Assembly (NCBI RefSeq): GCF_026212465.1
Contig: NC_080062.1
Location: 2,175,001 to 2,239,000, forward strand
Length of the DNA stretch: 64,000 nt
Reading direction: 5' to 3'
Source: Amaranthus tricolor
Lineage: Eukaryota; Streptophyta; Magnoliopsida; Caryophyllales; Amaranthaceae
Under the pieces are notes generated by a model. The model was given only the letters and a program-made list of their open reading frames with translations, ran no database searches and was not told the origin of the DNA. Positions 34,601-45,522 of this stretch are shown piece after piece. The first letter of the stretch is position 1; each line of letters starts with the position of its first letter. The position numbers and the translations under genes were made by a program.

Positions 34601-37600
34601 GAGTTTTTTTTTTTCCTTTTTTAAAAAATCTTTTTCATCACTTTCTAATGTTTTTACAGTTGATCTTTCTTTTATCTCCATCAGTGTAACATAATTCGCT
34701 ACCCAATTTGCTTCTTGAATTCGCAATTCGCTCGAATTTTCCCAAGAATAGCCCAAAATAGACTATAATTTGCTTTTTCGATTCGCGTCCACGAGCAGAT
34801 TAGCGAAACTTGTGACACTGATCTCCATTATTGTGGTAAATGGATACTGTCAGTTGGTTGATGAATGTTAATACTATGTGGCAAGGGTCTTGACAACTTG
34901 CAACTCATTTTGTTGTAATTTAATGATAATTTTGGTTCTATGAATTGATTCTTGCTGATGTATACATATGTTATTCATAGCTTAAATTGCTGTTATGAAT
35001 ATGCATATGTTTATGTATGCCTCTTGCCCTAGCCTCCCCCTTTTTATATCTTTTGCGGCCCTTATGTGGACTGTATGCCTCTCTTATTTGGCTCTTTATT
35101 GTTCCTCGTTCAATGGATTAAGATTGCCTTACTTTGTATAGGTTCAGCCTGAGAGTACACCGGCCCCTGCTGCTCCAATAGCAGCTGCACCTCAAGCTCA
35201 GTAAGTTCTTGTGGTAGTTGCTTATTTTGTTTTTGGAGTTTGAATACCTATTGTTTAATGTTGCTCATAGCATGCTATGATACACTATCTATATTACTCT
35301 TTCATTCTATTTACTAGTGGCTTTTTGCTTTTAAGGACACAAGCTGCTCCAGAACCAGCAACTGCTGCTCCTGCTACCTCGTGAGTTTTTAAACCTTTTG
35401 GACAATTGTATCAAACATCGTATTTTCCATCTAATTCACGTTGTAATGCAATTTTATGCATGTGGTGCTAACATAATATTGTAAAAGCAGAGGTGAATCA
35501 GATGTCTATGGTGCGGCTGCATCAAATTTAGTCGCAGGAAGCAACTTGGAGAATACAATTCAGCATATTCTTGACATGGGTGGAGGAAGTTGGGACAGGG
35601 ACACAGTTGTTCGTGCTCTACGTGCTGCATATAACAACCCTGAGAGGGCTGTTGAATATTTGTATTCGGTATGTTTATTTACTAATGATGCTCTTGGGAT
35701 TCTCCTCTTTGTCCTTTCCATCTAAATTCAAGCCAATTTAACCATGACTTTGAAGTACTTGGCATGTGATCATTCCTGTCAAGTTCTTTTAAGGGTCACT
35801 GTCCATGACAATCTTTGCAAAATCCATCTTGTTGCATGTGATTATGCAGTGTAGTTGAAGTTGAGTTACTATTACACTTTTATTCTTGTTCGTGAAGAAT
35901 CTTATCTTTTGGCTTTATGCTTTCTCTTTTTTCTTTACAAGTGAACTGGTCTTGCTATTTGATAAATGCTGATATTATCATGTGCACTAGTTGACTTATT
36001 AATTACAAATGGGGTATGACTTTTTAGGAAGCTTATTTTTCCATTGATGCAGTATGAATTTTCCTGTCCTTGTCATAGTACTATTTTCATACTTTGTGTA
36101 TCTTGTTGTACAAGAAACTTGATTGCCTTATTAAATGCAAACGGGGTATGAAATGCATTCCATACTGTGGTAGCTGGTAGGCATACTTCCCTGCGTTTTT
36201 TCCATTGATGCAGTATGACTTCTGCTGTCCTTTTCATAGTAATATTCTCATACTTTGTGTATCTTCTTGTTCAAGAAACTTGATTAGCTTACTGTCGCAT
36301 TCTTTAGAAGTTAGCTAATGTTCATATTTTGGATACTCAGGGAATTCCTGAGCAAGCTGAAATTCCACCAGTTGCTCAAACTCCTGCAGCAACAACTGCT
36401 GCTCCTGCTCCTACTGGTGGGCAGGCTGGGAATCCTCTTGCTCAAGCACCTCAACCAGCTGTGCCATCTAGTGGTCCTAATGCGAGTCCATTGGATCTTT
36501 TTCCACAAGTATGCTAATTTTTTGTTATTAGCTTGTCTATGCTACTGTATTGAGTTATACCAGAATCTTGTCACTTGAAATTATCTCCATTCATTTGAAA
36601 CTCCTAATATTTTTTGGTCTCAGGGCCTTCCAAATGTGGGTTCAAATGCTGGTGCTGGCTCATTAGATTTTCTTCGTAATAGTCAACAGGTATGGGATTA
36701 TTTGTGAAACATTTGCTATCTGCTACATTCAAGTTCTCGATCCTAAATCATATATCTTGTTATAGTTTCAAGCATTGCGAGCGATGGTGCAAGCCAATCC
36801 CCAAATCTTGCAGGTATGCTGCCTTTTCTGCACGTCTTGTGTTTTCAGGTGGATTACATAATTTTGGAAAGTTTTATACATTCCTGTCTTCTTGTTCAGC
36901 CTATGCTTCAAGAACTTGGAAAGCAGAATCCACAATTAATGCGTCTCATTCAGGATCACCAGGCTGATTTTCTTCGCCTAATTAATGAACCTGTTGAAGG
37001 GGAAGGGTATTTACTTTACTTGTATTTGCTTTTTCCATTTCAAAAGGCATGGCTAATGAATGTAAATCTGACTCATTATTAATCTGTCTGGATTAGGAAC
37101 TTGCTCTCACAGTTGGCGTCTTCAATGCCACAAACTGTGTCTGTGACACCAGAGGAGCACGAAGCCATTGAACGTGTATGTAGTATATTTCTTAAGCTGT
37201 GTATTAAACAAAATGTGCCTTATATTTTTGGGTGTCAATGAAATTTGATTTATAAAATGGACCTTAACACAATATTTTATGCACGGATACACGGATTCTT
37301 GAAAAGGCTATGGGATTCTTGTTATATGAAATGTTGGTTGAGTTTTGAGAGCTCGAAATAGAAAGGTCAAAGGTGGATGGCCATTTTTGGGATGGTTAAC
37401 AATGTTTTTTGAAATATTTCTGCTGCTCATGTAAGTGACCTTAATAATTTTCGCATTTACTAGTTTTGTCTGTTAGTGATAACCACAAAGCTCGTGGATT
37501 GCTTAACCGTCCTTTCTTCTTTCTTTTGCACCGCCTTTGTGGCCACACACTTCCTTCTCTTCACTCTGCTCGTTCATGACTCCATTGCTGGAAAACTACT

Positions 37601-38165
37601 CCGTTCATCCCTTTAAAATTGCCACACTTTTCATTTTAATCCGTTCCTTTTACTTTGCTGTAATTTCCTTTTATGGAAATAACTCTACCCAATTCTTAAA
37701 TTCATATCTACACATTTCCTTTCTCTTTTATTATCCATCTACTCAATCTGAATAACCCACTCATCATTGATCTTTGTGCCAAATGCTCTTGTTGCAAGTT
37801 CAAAAGTACCGAGGAGGTATTATGTATTGTGTGGTGGACCATAGAGTCAAATATATGATGATAAACTAAGCCCAACACTATCAAAATTTAATTAGTACAA
37901 CTGCGAGACGTCTCCCATGAGTTGATTACACTTCCGTATGATTAATAGGGTCTTCCTAAGCATAGTATCTGAATTATATTTGATCGTTGAAATCCCTGCT
38001 AAGTTATCATCCTGTTTGTTATTGCAGCTCGAGGCTATGGGCTTCAGACGGGCTACAGTCTTACAAGTCTATTTTGCATGCAATAAGAACGAGGAGCTGG
38101 CTGCAAACTATCTCCTAGATCACATAGACGAGTTCGATAACGAAGATGAAGAAGGCCTTCCTTGA
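31648..38165 (+). CDS. RAD23: RAD23 ubiquitin receptor / nucleotide-excision repair protein
   Basis: Shuttle factor that carries polyubiquitinated proteins to the proteasome; it also binds XPC/RAD4. Twelve coding exons with GT/AG junctions: 31648-31713, 33589-33750, 34372-34425, 35142-35200, 35336-35380, 35491-35668, 36341-36508, 36624-36689, 36766-36813, 36900-37006, 37097-37175 and 38028-38165. They join to 389 aa without a stop. Residues 1-76 are a ubiquitin-like domain ([16 protein letters not shown]..., [10 protein letters not shown]). A Pro/Ala-rich linker follows. UBA1 is near 146-188 ([20 protein letters not shown]). The XPC-binding region is near 245-325 ([30 protein letters not shown]). 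UBA2 is at the C-terminus ([20 protein letters not shown]) and ends DEEGLP. The paralogue class (C/D-type) is not resolved. Intron 1 is 1875 bp. Confidence 0.96.
34682..34820. mobile_element. hAT-type MITE, 139 bp, in RAD23 intron
   Basis: CAGTGTAACATAATTCGC...GCGAAACTTGTGACACTG, flanked by a perfect 8-bp duplication ATCTCCAT (34674-34681 and 34821-34828). An 8-bp duplication with CAGTG termini is the hAT signature. Related copies lie near 24050 and 46150. Confidence 0.85.
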
Positions 38166-38407
38166 AATTAATTTATTGTCTTTGTTATGTTCGACCTCCT
38201 CTCCCTCCCCCCTTCACCCTTGGGCATACTCCTTTTTTTACTGCATGCCAATACAAGATTCTTAAATTTGTTCAGTTTTATGTTCAACTTTTTAATGTTT
38301 TCGAGCCGTCTTTTATATCTAAGATATCAAGTTATTTTGAAATTGCTCTTTTCTTGTTTCATAAGGATTCCTCTGCAATTTGCAAATGGTTGTGTTAGCT
38401 ATGCCAA

Positions 38408-38558
38408 GAGGTGTTCGTTTGGATCATCGGGTTGATTTCAGGTTTTGTGTCCATATTGTTTTTCACATATTTGTAGATCATTTTTAAAGTTGGTCAAATC
38501 GAATTCGGTTATAAATCGGGTAAATTCGTATCATTTAGTCTATTTTGAACACCTCTCT
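38408..38558. mobile_element. Mutator-type MITE (GAGGTGTTC family), RAD23 3' flank
   Basis: GAGGTGTTCG...GAACACCTCTCT between a perfect 9-bp duplication CTATGCCAA (38399-38407 and 38559-38567). It lies about 240 bp after the RAD23 stop and so may fall in its 3' UTR. Confidence 0.85.
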
Positions 38559-38567
38559 CTATGCCAA

Positions 38568-39184
38568 CCCTTTGCTTCTCCACCGGGCAAAATACAGTTT
38601 GGAGTTGCACAATTGTATTTGTGCTGATATAAGGTGGTGGGATTTTATACTACAATATATCTCCTTGGAATATGATTCTTTGAAGGAATTATTTTTAGCA
38701 CAATCAACTTTTGTGATAAAATAAAGGATGCTTTACTTTTCTTCCCACTTTTGGTGATTATAAAGGGACTTTAGCCTAACTTAATCAATTGGATTCTTAA
38801 CAAACAATACTAGTAATTACTAGGAATTTGCCAGTTTTTAGGAAACTTTAGAGTCAATAATATAAATTGTCATTGATTTTTCTACTATATAATACCAATT
38901 TAAAGAAATGTTTGTTTAGAATAATACCAATATTTGTTTGTAGTAAGTTATTTTATAAAAAATGCAGGTAAATTAATAGTTAATTAATTATTCTAAAAAA
39001 ACACTCTAAATTGGTATTATTTATATTAATTAAAACTTGGGTAGTATTGAATGAACATTATAATTTTTTTTTTCAATTTATATTCCTAAATCATAAAGGA
39101 GAGAAATTCACCTCCTTTTGTTTAGTAAATAATTTTTTAATTAACTTTTTAGCTTGTGTTGGTTGATTGGATAAACAATTTTAA
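38568..39184. other. Spacer downstream of RAD23
   Basis: Nothing recognisable. It probably contains the RAD23 polyadenylation site. Confidence 0.45.
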
Positions 39185-39553
39185 GGGTCGCTTGAATTTA
39201 GTGTAAATATTTAAGAGGTAAATAAAAGTTAAAGTAGGAAAACAAAGTTAATTAGATAGAATTTTAAAGGAATTTGATTGTTAGAAAGATGAAAGAATTA
39301 GTTATAAGGTAATAAAAATAGATAAAACAACAATTATTTTCCTTATATTGGGGGTATAAATTTACTCTAAGAGAAGGTGGAGGAATACTTTACAACAATC
39401 ATCATTCTTTTTTATTCATCTTTTTTACTTTACTTTCATTCTACATCTTTCATAAGTATTTCAATTACTTCATTTGCACCTCCATTTACCTTTATTTCAC
39501 TAGTTTGACTTTTTTTACCCTCTTAAATATTCATATTTGATCCAAGCGACCCC
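39185..39553. mobile_element. Tourist-like MITE (PIF/Harbinger type), intact copy
   Basis: 369 bp between TAA duplications (39182-39184 and 39554-39556). The ends GGGTCGCTTGAATTTAGTGT and (reverse complement) GGGGTCGCTTGGATCAAATA begin an inverted repeat of about 55 bp. The body matches the interrupted copy at 7735-9851. Confidence 0.85.
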
Positions 39554-40612
39554 TAAAACTTATAAGTCGGTTGATTTTGTTATGCTTTGCATTTATCTCT
39601 TATTTTTATTTTTATTCACAAAATTAATTTATCTCTATCTCCTAATCTCATTCCTTTTCTTTTAAAGTGCTCATTAGTTCTCCTATTTCCTATCTTATTT
39701 TTCCGGTAACAATGGACTTAAATTCGAAAATAAAAAAACTAAAATAAACCATATTGTAGGATAACTAAGTATCAATTTGTTTTATTAAACTTAATGGAGT
39801 AATATTATTTGGTCATTTCAAAAGAATTATAGTTGGATTATATAATACTAACTTTTGCAAATGCAAAGCTATTACCAAAAAATTTCAAAGATAAAATATT
39901 TGAATTATGTAAATGATATCATCATATCAAAAGGGAGAAACAGTATATAAATACTTCCTCTGATTTTTGCTACACTTTTGTTTTTCAAGCTATTCAATAC
40001 ACGATTTTAATTTTTAATATTTTTAATTTCATATGATAAAAAATTCTAAATAAATAATACAATGAAAATATGCGTTAAGACAAATCAAACAAAATCCCAC
40101 TTAATTATGTTTTATATTATACATGGAGAAATATATATCAGATAAGATCAGTTGATAAACAGTAGTTGCTACAGCTCCCTGTAGCAACTATTAAAATCCA
40201 AAGGAAGTACGAATTATAGAATGTGATGGAGAAAAATTATATAAAAGAAAATATAGAGACAAATAAAATCAAAAATTATAGCAAATTCAATAAAACGAAG
40301 AAATAGCTAAATTTAACATGATAGATTAACATGTTAAACCATGTTATTATACTTTTTTGTGTCTTAAGTAGGCAACTTAATTATGTTTAAGCTATTTTCT
40401 ATATAGCACTTGAAAACTCAAGTAGACATAAAAAATAATTCCATAATTTGTGATGTACTCAACATTAAAAGATTTAACACAAATAATACACGTTTACTCA
40501 ATTATACACTACTATTAATTATCTAGATATGTTGTTTATTAAACAAGTCTAAATGGTAAGTCAAAGATTTAGCTTCATACCATCTAAACATGATATATCA
40601 TCATCCTATCCT

Positions 40613-40690
40613 AAACATCATACTTATAAAAGCTATAATTAAGATTTACAGAAACATCATACTTATAAAAGCTATAATTAAGATTTACAG
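40613..40690. repeat. 39-bp tandem duplication
   Basis: AAACATCATACTTATAAAAG followed by CTATAATTAAGATTTACAG occurs twice in direct succession. Confidence 0.9.
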
Positions 40691-40870
40691 AAAGATAACA
40701 ATAACAAATTATACTCTTATCAAAGAAGATTACAATCAAAAAATCTTTGATATAAGAAAAACCCGAAAACCCAAAATACCACTACAGACAAAACTAAAAT
40801 AAGACAAGACAAAACATGTAACAGAAAACAAATAATCCTTATAACCATTTTTACTTGGTAAAGTGGTTAA

Positions 40871-41010
40871 CAATTTAAATATTGTTGTTATTATTCCAAT
40901 ATACCAATTTAAATATTATTGTTATTATTCCAATATACCAATTTGAATATTATTGTTATTATTCCAATATACCAATTTGAATATTATTGTTATTATTCCA
41001 ATATACCAAT
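40871..41010. repeat. 34-bp minisatellite, about four units
   Basis: The unit TATTCCAATATACCAATTT plus AATATTATTGTTAT recurs with an exact 34-bp period (CC at 40896, 40930, 40964 and 40998). It ends about 120 bp before the TATA box of the IST1-like gene. Confidence 0.92.
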
Positions 41011-41127
41011 AGTAAATATATATGTGCTTTAAAATCAATTGACATTTCATATGGGTTAACCCACATGAGTCTAACCACCTAACTATCCATACATAGTCCA
41101 TGCAATTGATCTTCCCTCCTCCCATAC

Positions 41128-41136
41128 TATAAAAAG
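41128..41136 (+). promoter_or_regulatory. Probable TATA box of the IST1-like gene
   Basis: TATAAAAAG, 67-75 nt before the ATG at 41203. Confidence 0.55.
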
Positions 41137-41202
41137 CTTCTCATATTCCACATAATATTGTATACCCTCAAGAGAAAAGGCAAAATATAAATTCAACAAA
41201 AA

Positions 41203-44200
41203 ATGGGGAGAACATTTGGTATCAATTTATTAGGAAAAAAATCATCAAAGTTAATGTCTTATTTAGATCATGCAATAACAAGAAATTCATATATCAAGAA
41301 TAGGCAACAAGCTCTTTACTCATTTTTGCATTCGGATGTGCTTCAACTCCTCAATCTTGGTCATCAACAACAAGCTCTAATTCGAGTAATTTTTTTCTGA
41401 TATAATCATTTTTTTTCTTTTTTTGTTTGGAATTAATTGTTATACATACATATTTTTTATTAGTCGTATTGTAATTGGAACTAGTAACGTGACAAGTGAA
41501 TCTACTTTACGAAAATTTATAAAATATTATTATTATTATCTCTAGTGGTTATTTTGTTTATTTTTATTATTTTTCCTGATTTTGCAGGTTGAGCATGTAA
41601 TAAAGAGCAAGGATATGTTGGATGCATTGGATCTTATAGACTCTTATTGTAATCTTCTTGCACAAAATGAGTCATTGATTGAGAAAAGCAAGTTAGTTTT
41701 TGATCTTTTTATTTATGGTTTCAAATCAATACGATGTTTATTAAGTTGCTCGCACTTAGATTGAGTTCGATGGGTTAAATATACAACTTAACTTTTGTAA
41801 AATAGAGGTTGTTTCTGATTGTAATTGTCTAATCCTTACAGAAAAATATCATTTGCAACTTCATGTAAATAAAAAATACATATAATTAAATGAGTAAATT
41901 TTAAATTGGTTTGAATCCAATGGAATATGTATAATTTTTTTTCATTTTAAGTATTTTTTTTTTCAGGGAGTGCCCAAATGAATTTAAGGAAGCTATAGGG
42001 AGCTTAATTTATGCATCTTCAAGGATAGGAGATTTCCCAGAACTACAACATATTCGAAATTATTTCACATTGAAATATGGGCAGCAATTTGTGCTTCAAG
42101 CTCTTGAATCTCCTACAAGTTTTGGTGTCAATGATAAGGTACATGCACTAGTTTTGCTGTTGGTTTTTTTTGTTAGCATGTTTGATTAGCTTGAAATGTT
42201 GAATGTTTTTGTTGGCTTTTAAATTAGCTGAAAAAACCATCTATTTATAAAGATATTTGGTAAATTTAGGTATTGACTTTTAGTTGTTTATTAGAGAAAA
42301 AATGGGTCAACAAACTAAAAGCCAGCAAAAAAACTACCTGGAGTAGCTTTTTTATTTTGACTTAAAAACCATTTACCATACATTGTTTTGGCCGTTTGAT
42401 CGACTAATAAGCCAAAAGTCAACAAAAACTAACTATCTAAAAACATTTTTGTGATGTCAATCTGGAATACACGGACACGTGTCGGACAGGGACACGCGAC
42501 GGACACGCGAAAATCCGTATCCGACACGCCAAATGAAGTGTCCAATATTTTAATATTTTTTCGGACACGCGGACACGGCAAGGGACATGGCAAGCAGTCA
42601 AGGACACTTTTTTTTAAATAAAAAATAAAAAAATAAAAAAAATTTTCTTTTTTCCTGTTCTTTCTGCCACCACATGTGAGCGCCGCTAGCATCGCCACCT
42701 TCTCCTTCAATATGTGCGCCACAACCACTACTGACATCCTCACCTTCTCCGCTCCTCTACTCATGCATTTAGACCACCGCAGCAGGCCACAAACCACGCA
42801 CCACCATTTGTTGCCCCAAACCGCACCACAATCACTTAAAATTTGTAAATTACTTATGTTGATTGGTTAGTATTATTATGTTCATCACTAATTCTTAAAT
42901 GAGACGGTCTCACATATATACTTTTTGTCTTAAACTGATCACTTATAACATTTAAATGATTACTTACAATTTTAAATGAGAAGATTCTATTTGTCTTGGC
43001 ATGGCGGATCTTTCTCTCGGTGAGCCCGAGTTGGAAACTACTTTTGTAGCGGAGGATGACGATGGATGTCATATGGATGATGAGTGATGATCAAACTTAA
43101 ATTTACCTATTTATTTGGTTTTCTTTGATTTGGTTTGTATGACTATTTTTAAATACTTATGTTGTTTATTTGGTACTTATTTGCATTTTATATGAGTTTT
43201 ATGTTTTTAAAGTGTTTATTTACATATATCAAATGAAACATTGTAAAATTATCTTTAATTTGATATATTTATTATATTACCATTTTCGTGTCCCCGTGTC
43301 CGCCATTTTTAAATTGACGTTTTTCCGTACCCGTGTCGTGTCGTGTCCGTGTCCGTTTTAGTGCAACCTAGATGTCAATATGGGAACATTTGGCCTTTCC
43401 TCGCTCAATATTCAGCCATCACTTATGAATTGCTGTATTTGTTATTAAAGATCCATATTAAATTTGCACTTAAGTCAATAAATTCTAAATAGGGCTTACA
43501 AATGATGCTTAAGACCCTAATAAATGAGTTGAAATAATACTATGAGACAATCTTATCGTAAGACGTGTTTTATAATTAAGATATAAATAGCGTAATTAAA
43601 TGAGAATATGATCTTGTTTTAAAGTCTTTTCACTAATCACTGAGAGACAATCTCTCACATGAATATCGCTTAAAGCTAAATGCAGGCTAATACAAGCAAC
43701 TAGAAAAATTGATTTCCTTTTAATCTCATGATAAAGGTTCGATTCTCATCACCTACAAAAAAAAAATTAATGGGCTTCAATAAGTATAAAAAATGTCACA
43801 TGTATCTCACGCGCAAAAGTGTGATAAAGTTGTGTGGGTTAGCCGCAAGCGCAAATTAACTTTACGTAGTAGCGAGTAGTGAAAAGTGCATGAATGATAC
43901 ATAGCGTGTTCGTTATAAATGCAATAATGCATCAATAAATATTCTATGTACGCCTGTTACAGTTTGCTGGTTACACTTTGAATTTTTGATTAAAAAGCTT
44001 TTACAATTTTTGTTAAAGTATAATCAACAAATTGAAATAGAAAGATTACGTGTAATTTTATAATTTTTGACAAATTTATGTATTTATATTTATGTCAGAT
44101 TATACAAAAGTTATCAAGAAGCGAACCAAGTTTGGAAACCCGATTTAACTTCGTAAGGAAAATTGCATCCAACAAGGATGTTACCCAAATGTTAAGCAAT

Positions 44201-44209
44201 AGTAAATAA
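41203..44209 (+). CDS. IST1-like protein (Vps4 regulator, ESCRT-III associated)
   Basis: IST1-family proteins bind ESCRT-III and the Vps4/SKD1 ATPase during multivesicular-body sorting. Four coding exons with GT/AG junctions: 41203-41385, 41588-41691, 41967-42138 and 44099-44209, giving 189 aa. The sequence shows the helical IST1 domain: LDHAITRNSYIKNRQQALYS, DVLQLLNLGHQQQALIRVEH, LDLIDSYCNLL, then ECPNEFKEAIGSLIYASSRI and FPELQHIRNYFTLKYG. The C-terminal exon ends IASNKDVTQMLSNSK. At 189 aa it is much shorter than long plant ISTL proteins, with almost nothing after the domain and no obvious MIM-type tail. Intron 3 is about 1.96 kb, mostly transposon-derived. The copy number and paralogue identity are unknown. 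Confidence 0.87.
42150..42440. repeat. Possible MITE in IST1-like intron 3
   Basis: Sequence such as GCCAAAAGTCAACAAAAACT and GGTCAACAAACTAAAAGCC resembles the stretch around 52245-52455. Ends and target duplication are not resolved. Confidence 0.3.
42462..43370. mobile_element. Mutator-like non-autonomous element in IST1-like intron 3
   Basis: 909 bp flanked by a perfect 9-bp duplication GATGTCAAT (42453-42461 and 43371-43379), the length made by Mutator-like transposases. The ends are imperfect inverted repeats rich in GGACACG/CGTGTCC motifs (ACACGGACACGTGTCGGACA left, CGTGTCGTGTCGTGTCCGTG right). The inside has a GC-richer 42660-42840 block (GAGCGCCGCTAGCATCGCC) that could be captured host sequence. 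No transposase frame. Confidence 0.8.
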
Positions 44210-45366
44210 TTCCAATTTATGTTATATTATCTTTTGATTTTTTAATAGTTAGATTTCCTCTAATTCTCACATAAAAGAAAGAAAAGAAAGAAATGTGTGT
44301 AGTTTTGTTAAATGGTTGTTAATCTTATAATACTCTTTGTCTTATACTTATTAAGAACATATTTTATAGTAAATATGTATATTTATATGTATGTATATCT
44401 ATTAATAATTGCTCTAGTTGGAATTAGTTGTTATATATTTAATTTTTACATTATTCAACGTATTATTTTGATTGTTAATATTTTTTATCACGTATAATTA
44501 ATAATTATAAAAAATATGCAATAAAATAAACATTAAGACGAATTAAATAAAATTCTACTTGACTATATTGTTCTACATAAATAATAAGTTAACAATATCG
44601 ATTAAGAAATAAATAGTGTAATTAGACCACGTAATATTGTTGTTGAAACATAGAATATAATTCCTTGAAAAAAAAAGGCTTAGAGAATCACAATTGTAAG
44701 AATTTTATGGATTTTCTATATCTTATATACCAATTGGAATCATATTCTTTAAAGCCATAAATTGATGAGTAGAATCATTTTCATGATAAGAAAGGAACCT
44801 TTACTTTAGTGATAGAAGTGAAAAATCCCTCTTCCTACAAATTTAACTATATTTTTTATTTTCGCTCATATAATTTTTTTTATTTCTCATTCACACATTT
44901 AAACTTTTTTTCATCTTATTTTGCTTATTTCTTTCACTTTTTAACTAGTTTTGTTCATTTTCTTAATTTTTTAAATTTGTCCTTGTAGCAAATGTTACAG
45001 AACAGAGAGAGTACCTCCTCCGCAATCATTTAATTTTTAAAACAAAAAAATCAATAGCATGAAATATACAATTCCATTTCAATCACCAACTATGGGACAC
45101 AATATTGGTAATTTTGAGTAAAGCATAAAGGAACCATAATAACAAGTTTAATTATGAAGAGTAGAGATAAAGTTCTAGTCTAGTTTTGTTGTTTCTATTG
45201 ATTCAACCGAAAAGAGCTTAATTAAATTTATTATACAATAATAAAGCTAAAATTTTAATCTCATAACAAAAGGTTAAATATATAACCTATAATAATCTGG
45301 TCATCCACATAAATTTTCCTCTATATATTCCTATCTTTCAAAATCATCTCTCATATTCTACACATG
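44210..45366. other. Spacer downstream of the IST1-like gene
   Basis: AT-rich, no gene or clear repeat boundary. Confidence 0.45.
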
Positions 45367-45378
45367 CATCAAAGTCAT

Positions 45379-45510
45379 TTTTTTTATAATAGGGTCGACT
45401 GAGCGAAGGGAAGGACTGACTAGGCCACTTATGTGAGATTCGATCTTAGCACCTCGTCTAGAAAAGGCGATGCATACTCTTGCTCCAACTGAGACAAGAC
45501 TCGATTCTCA
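45379..45510 (-). mobile_element. tRNA-derived SINE, 132 bp
   Basis: Perfect 12-bp target duplication CATCAAAGTCAT (45367-45378 and 45511-45522). On the minus strand the head carries TGTCTCAGTTGGAGCAAGAG (pol III A box) and GATCGAATCTC (B box) about 40 nt later, then a short body and an A-rich tail (ATTATAAAAAAA) against the duplication. Features match a full-length SINE. Confidence 0.85.
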
Positions 45511-45522
45511 CATCAAAGTCAT

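Larger units (their letters stand above)
39557..41127. other. Spacer upstream of the IST1-like gene
   Basis: No gene. It contains two tandem repeats listed separately. The terminal-type sequence AATACTTCCTCTG near 39950 may be a single MITE end. Confidence 0.45.

Noticed and set aside
42429..42797. 122-aa minus-strand frame in IST1-like intron 3
   Set aside because: Crosses the left end of the MULE-like element, so it cannot be a native gene as drawn.
43725..43775. B-box-like GGTTCGATTCTCATC followed by poly(A)
   Set aside because: No A box at suitable distance and no target duplication.
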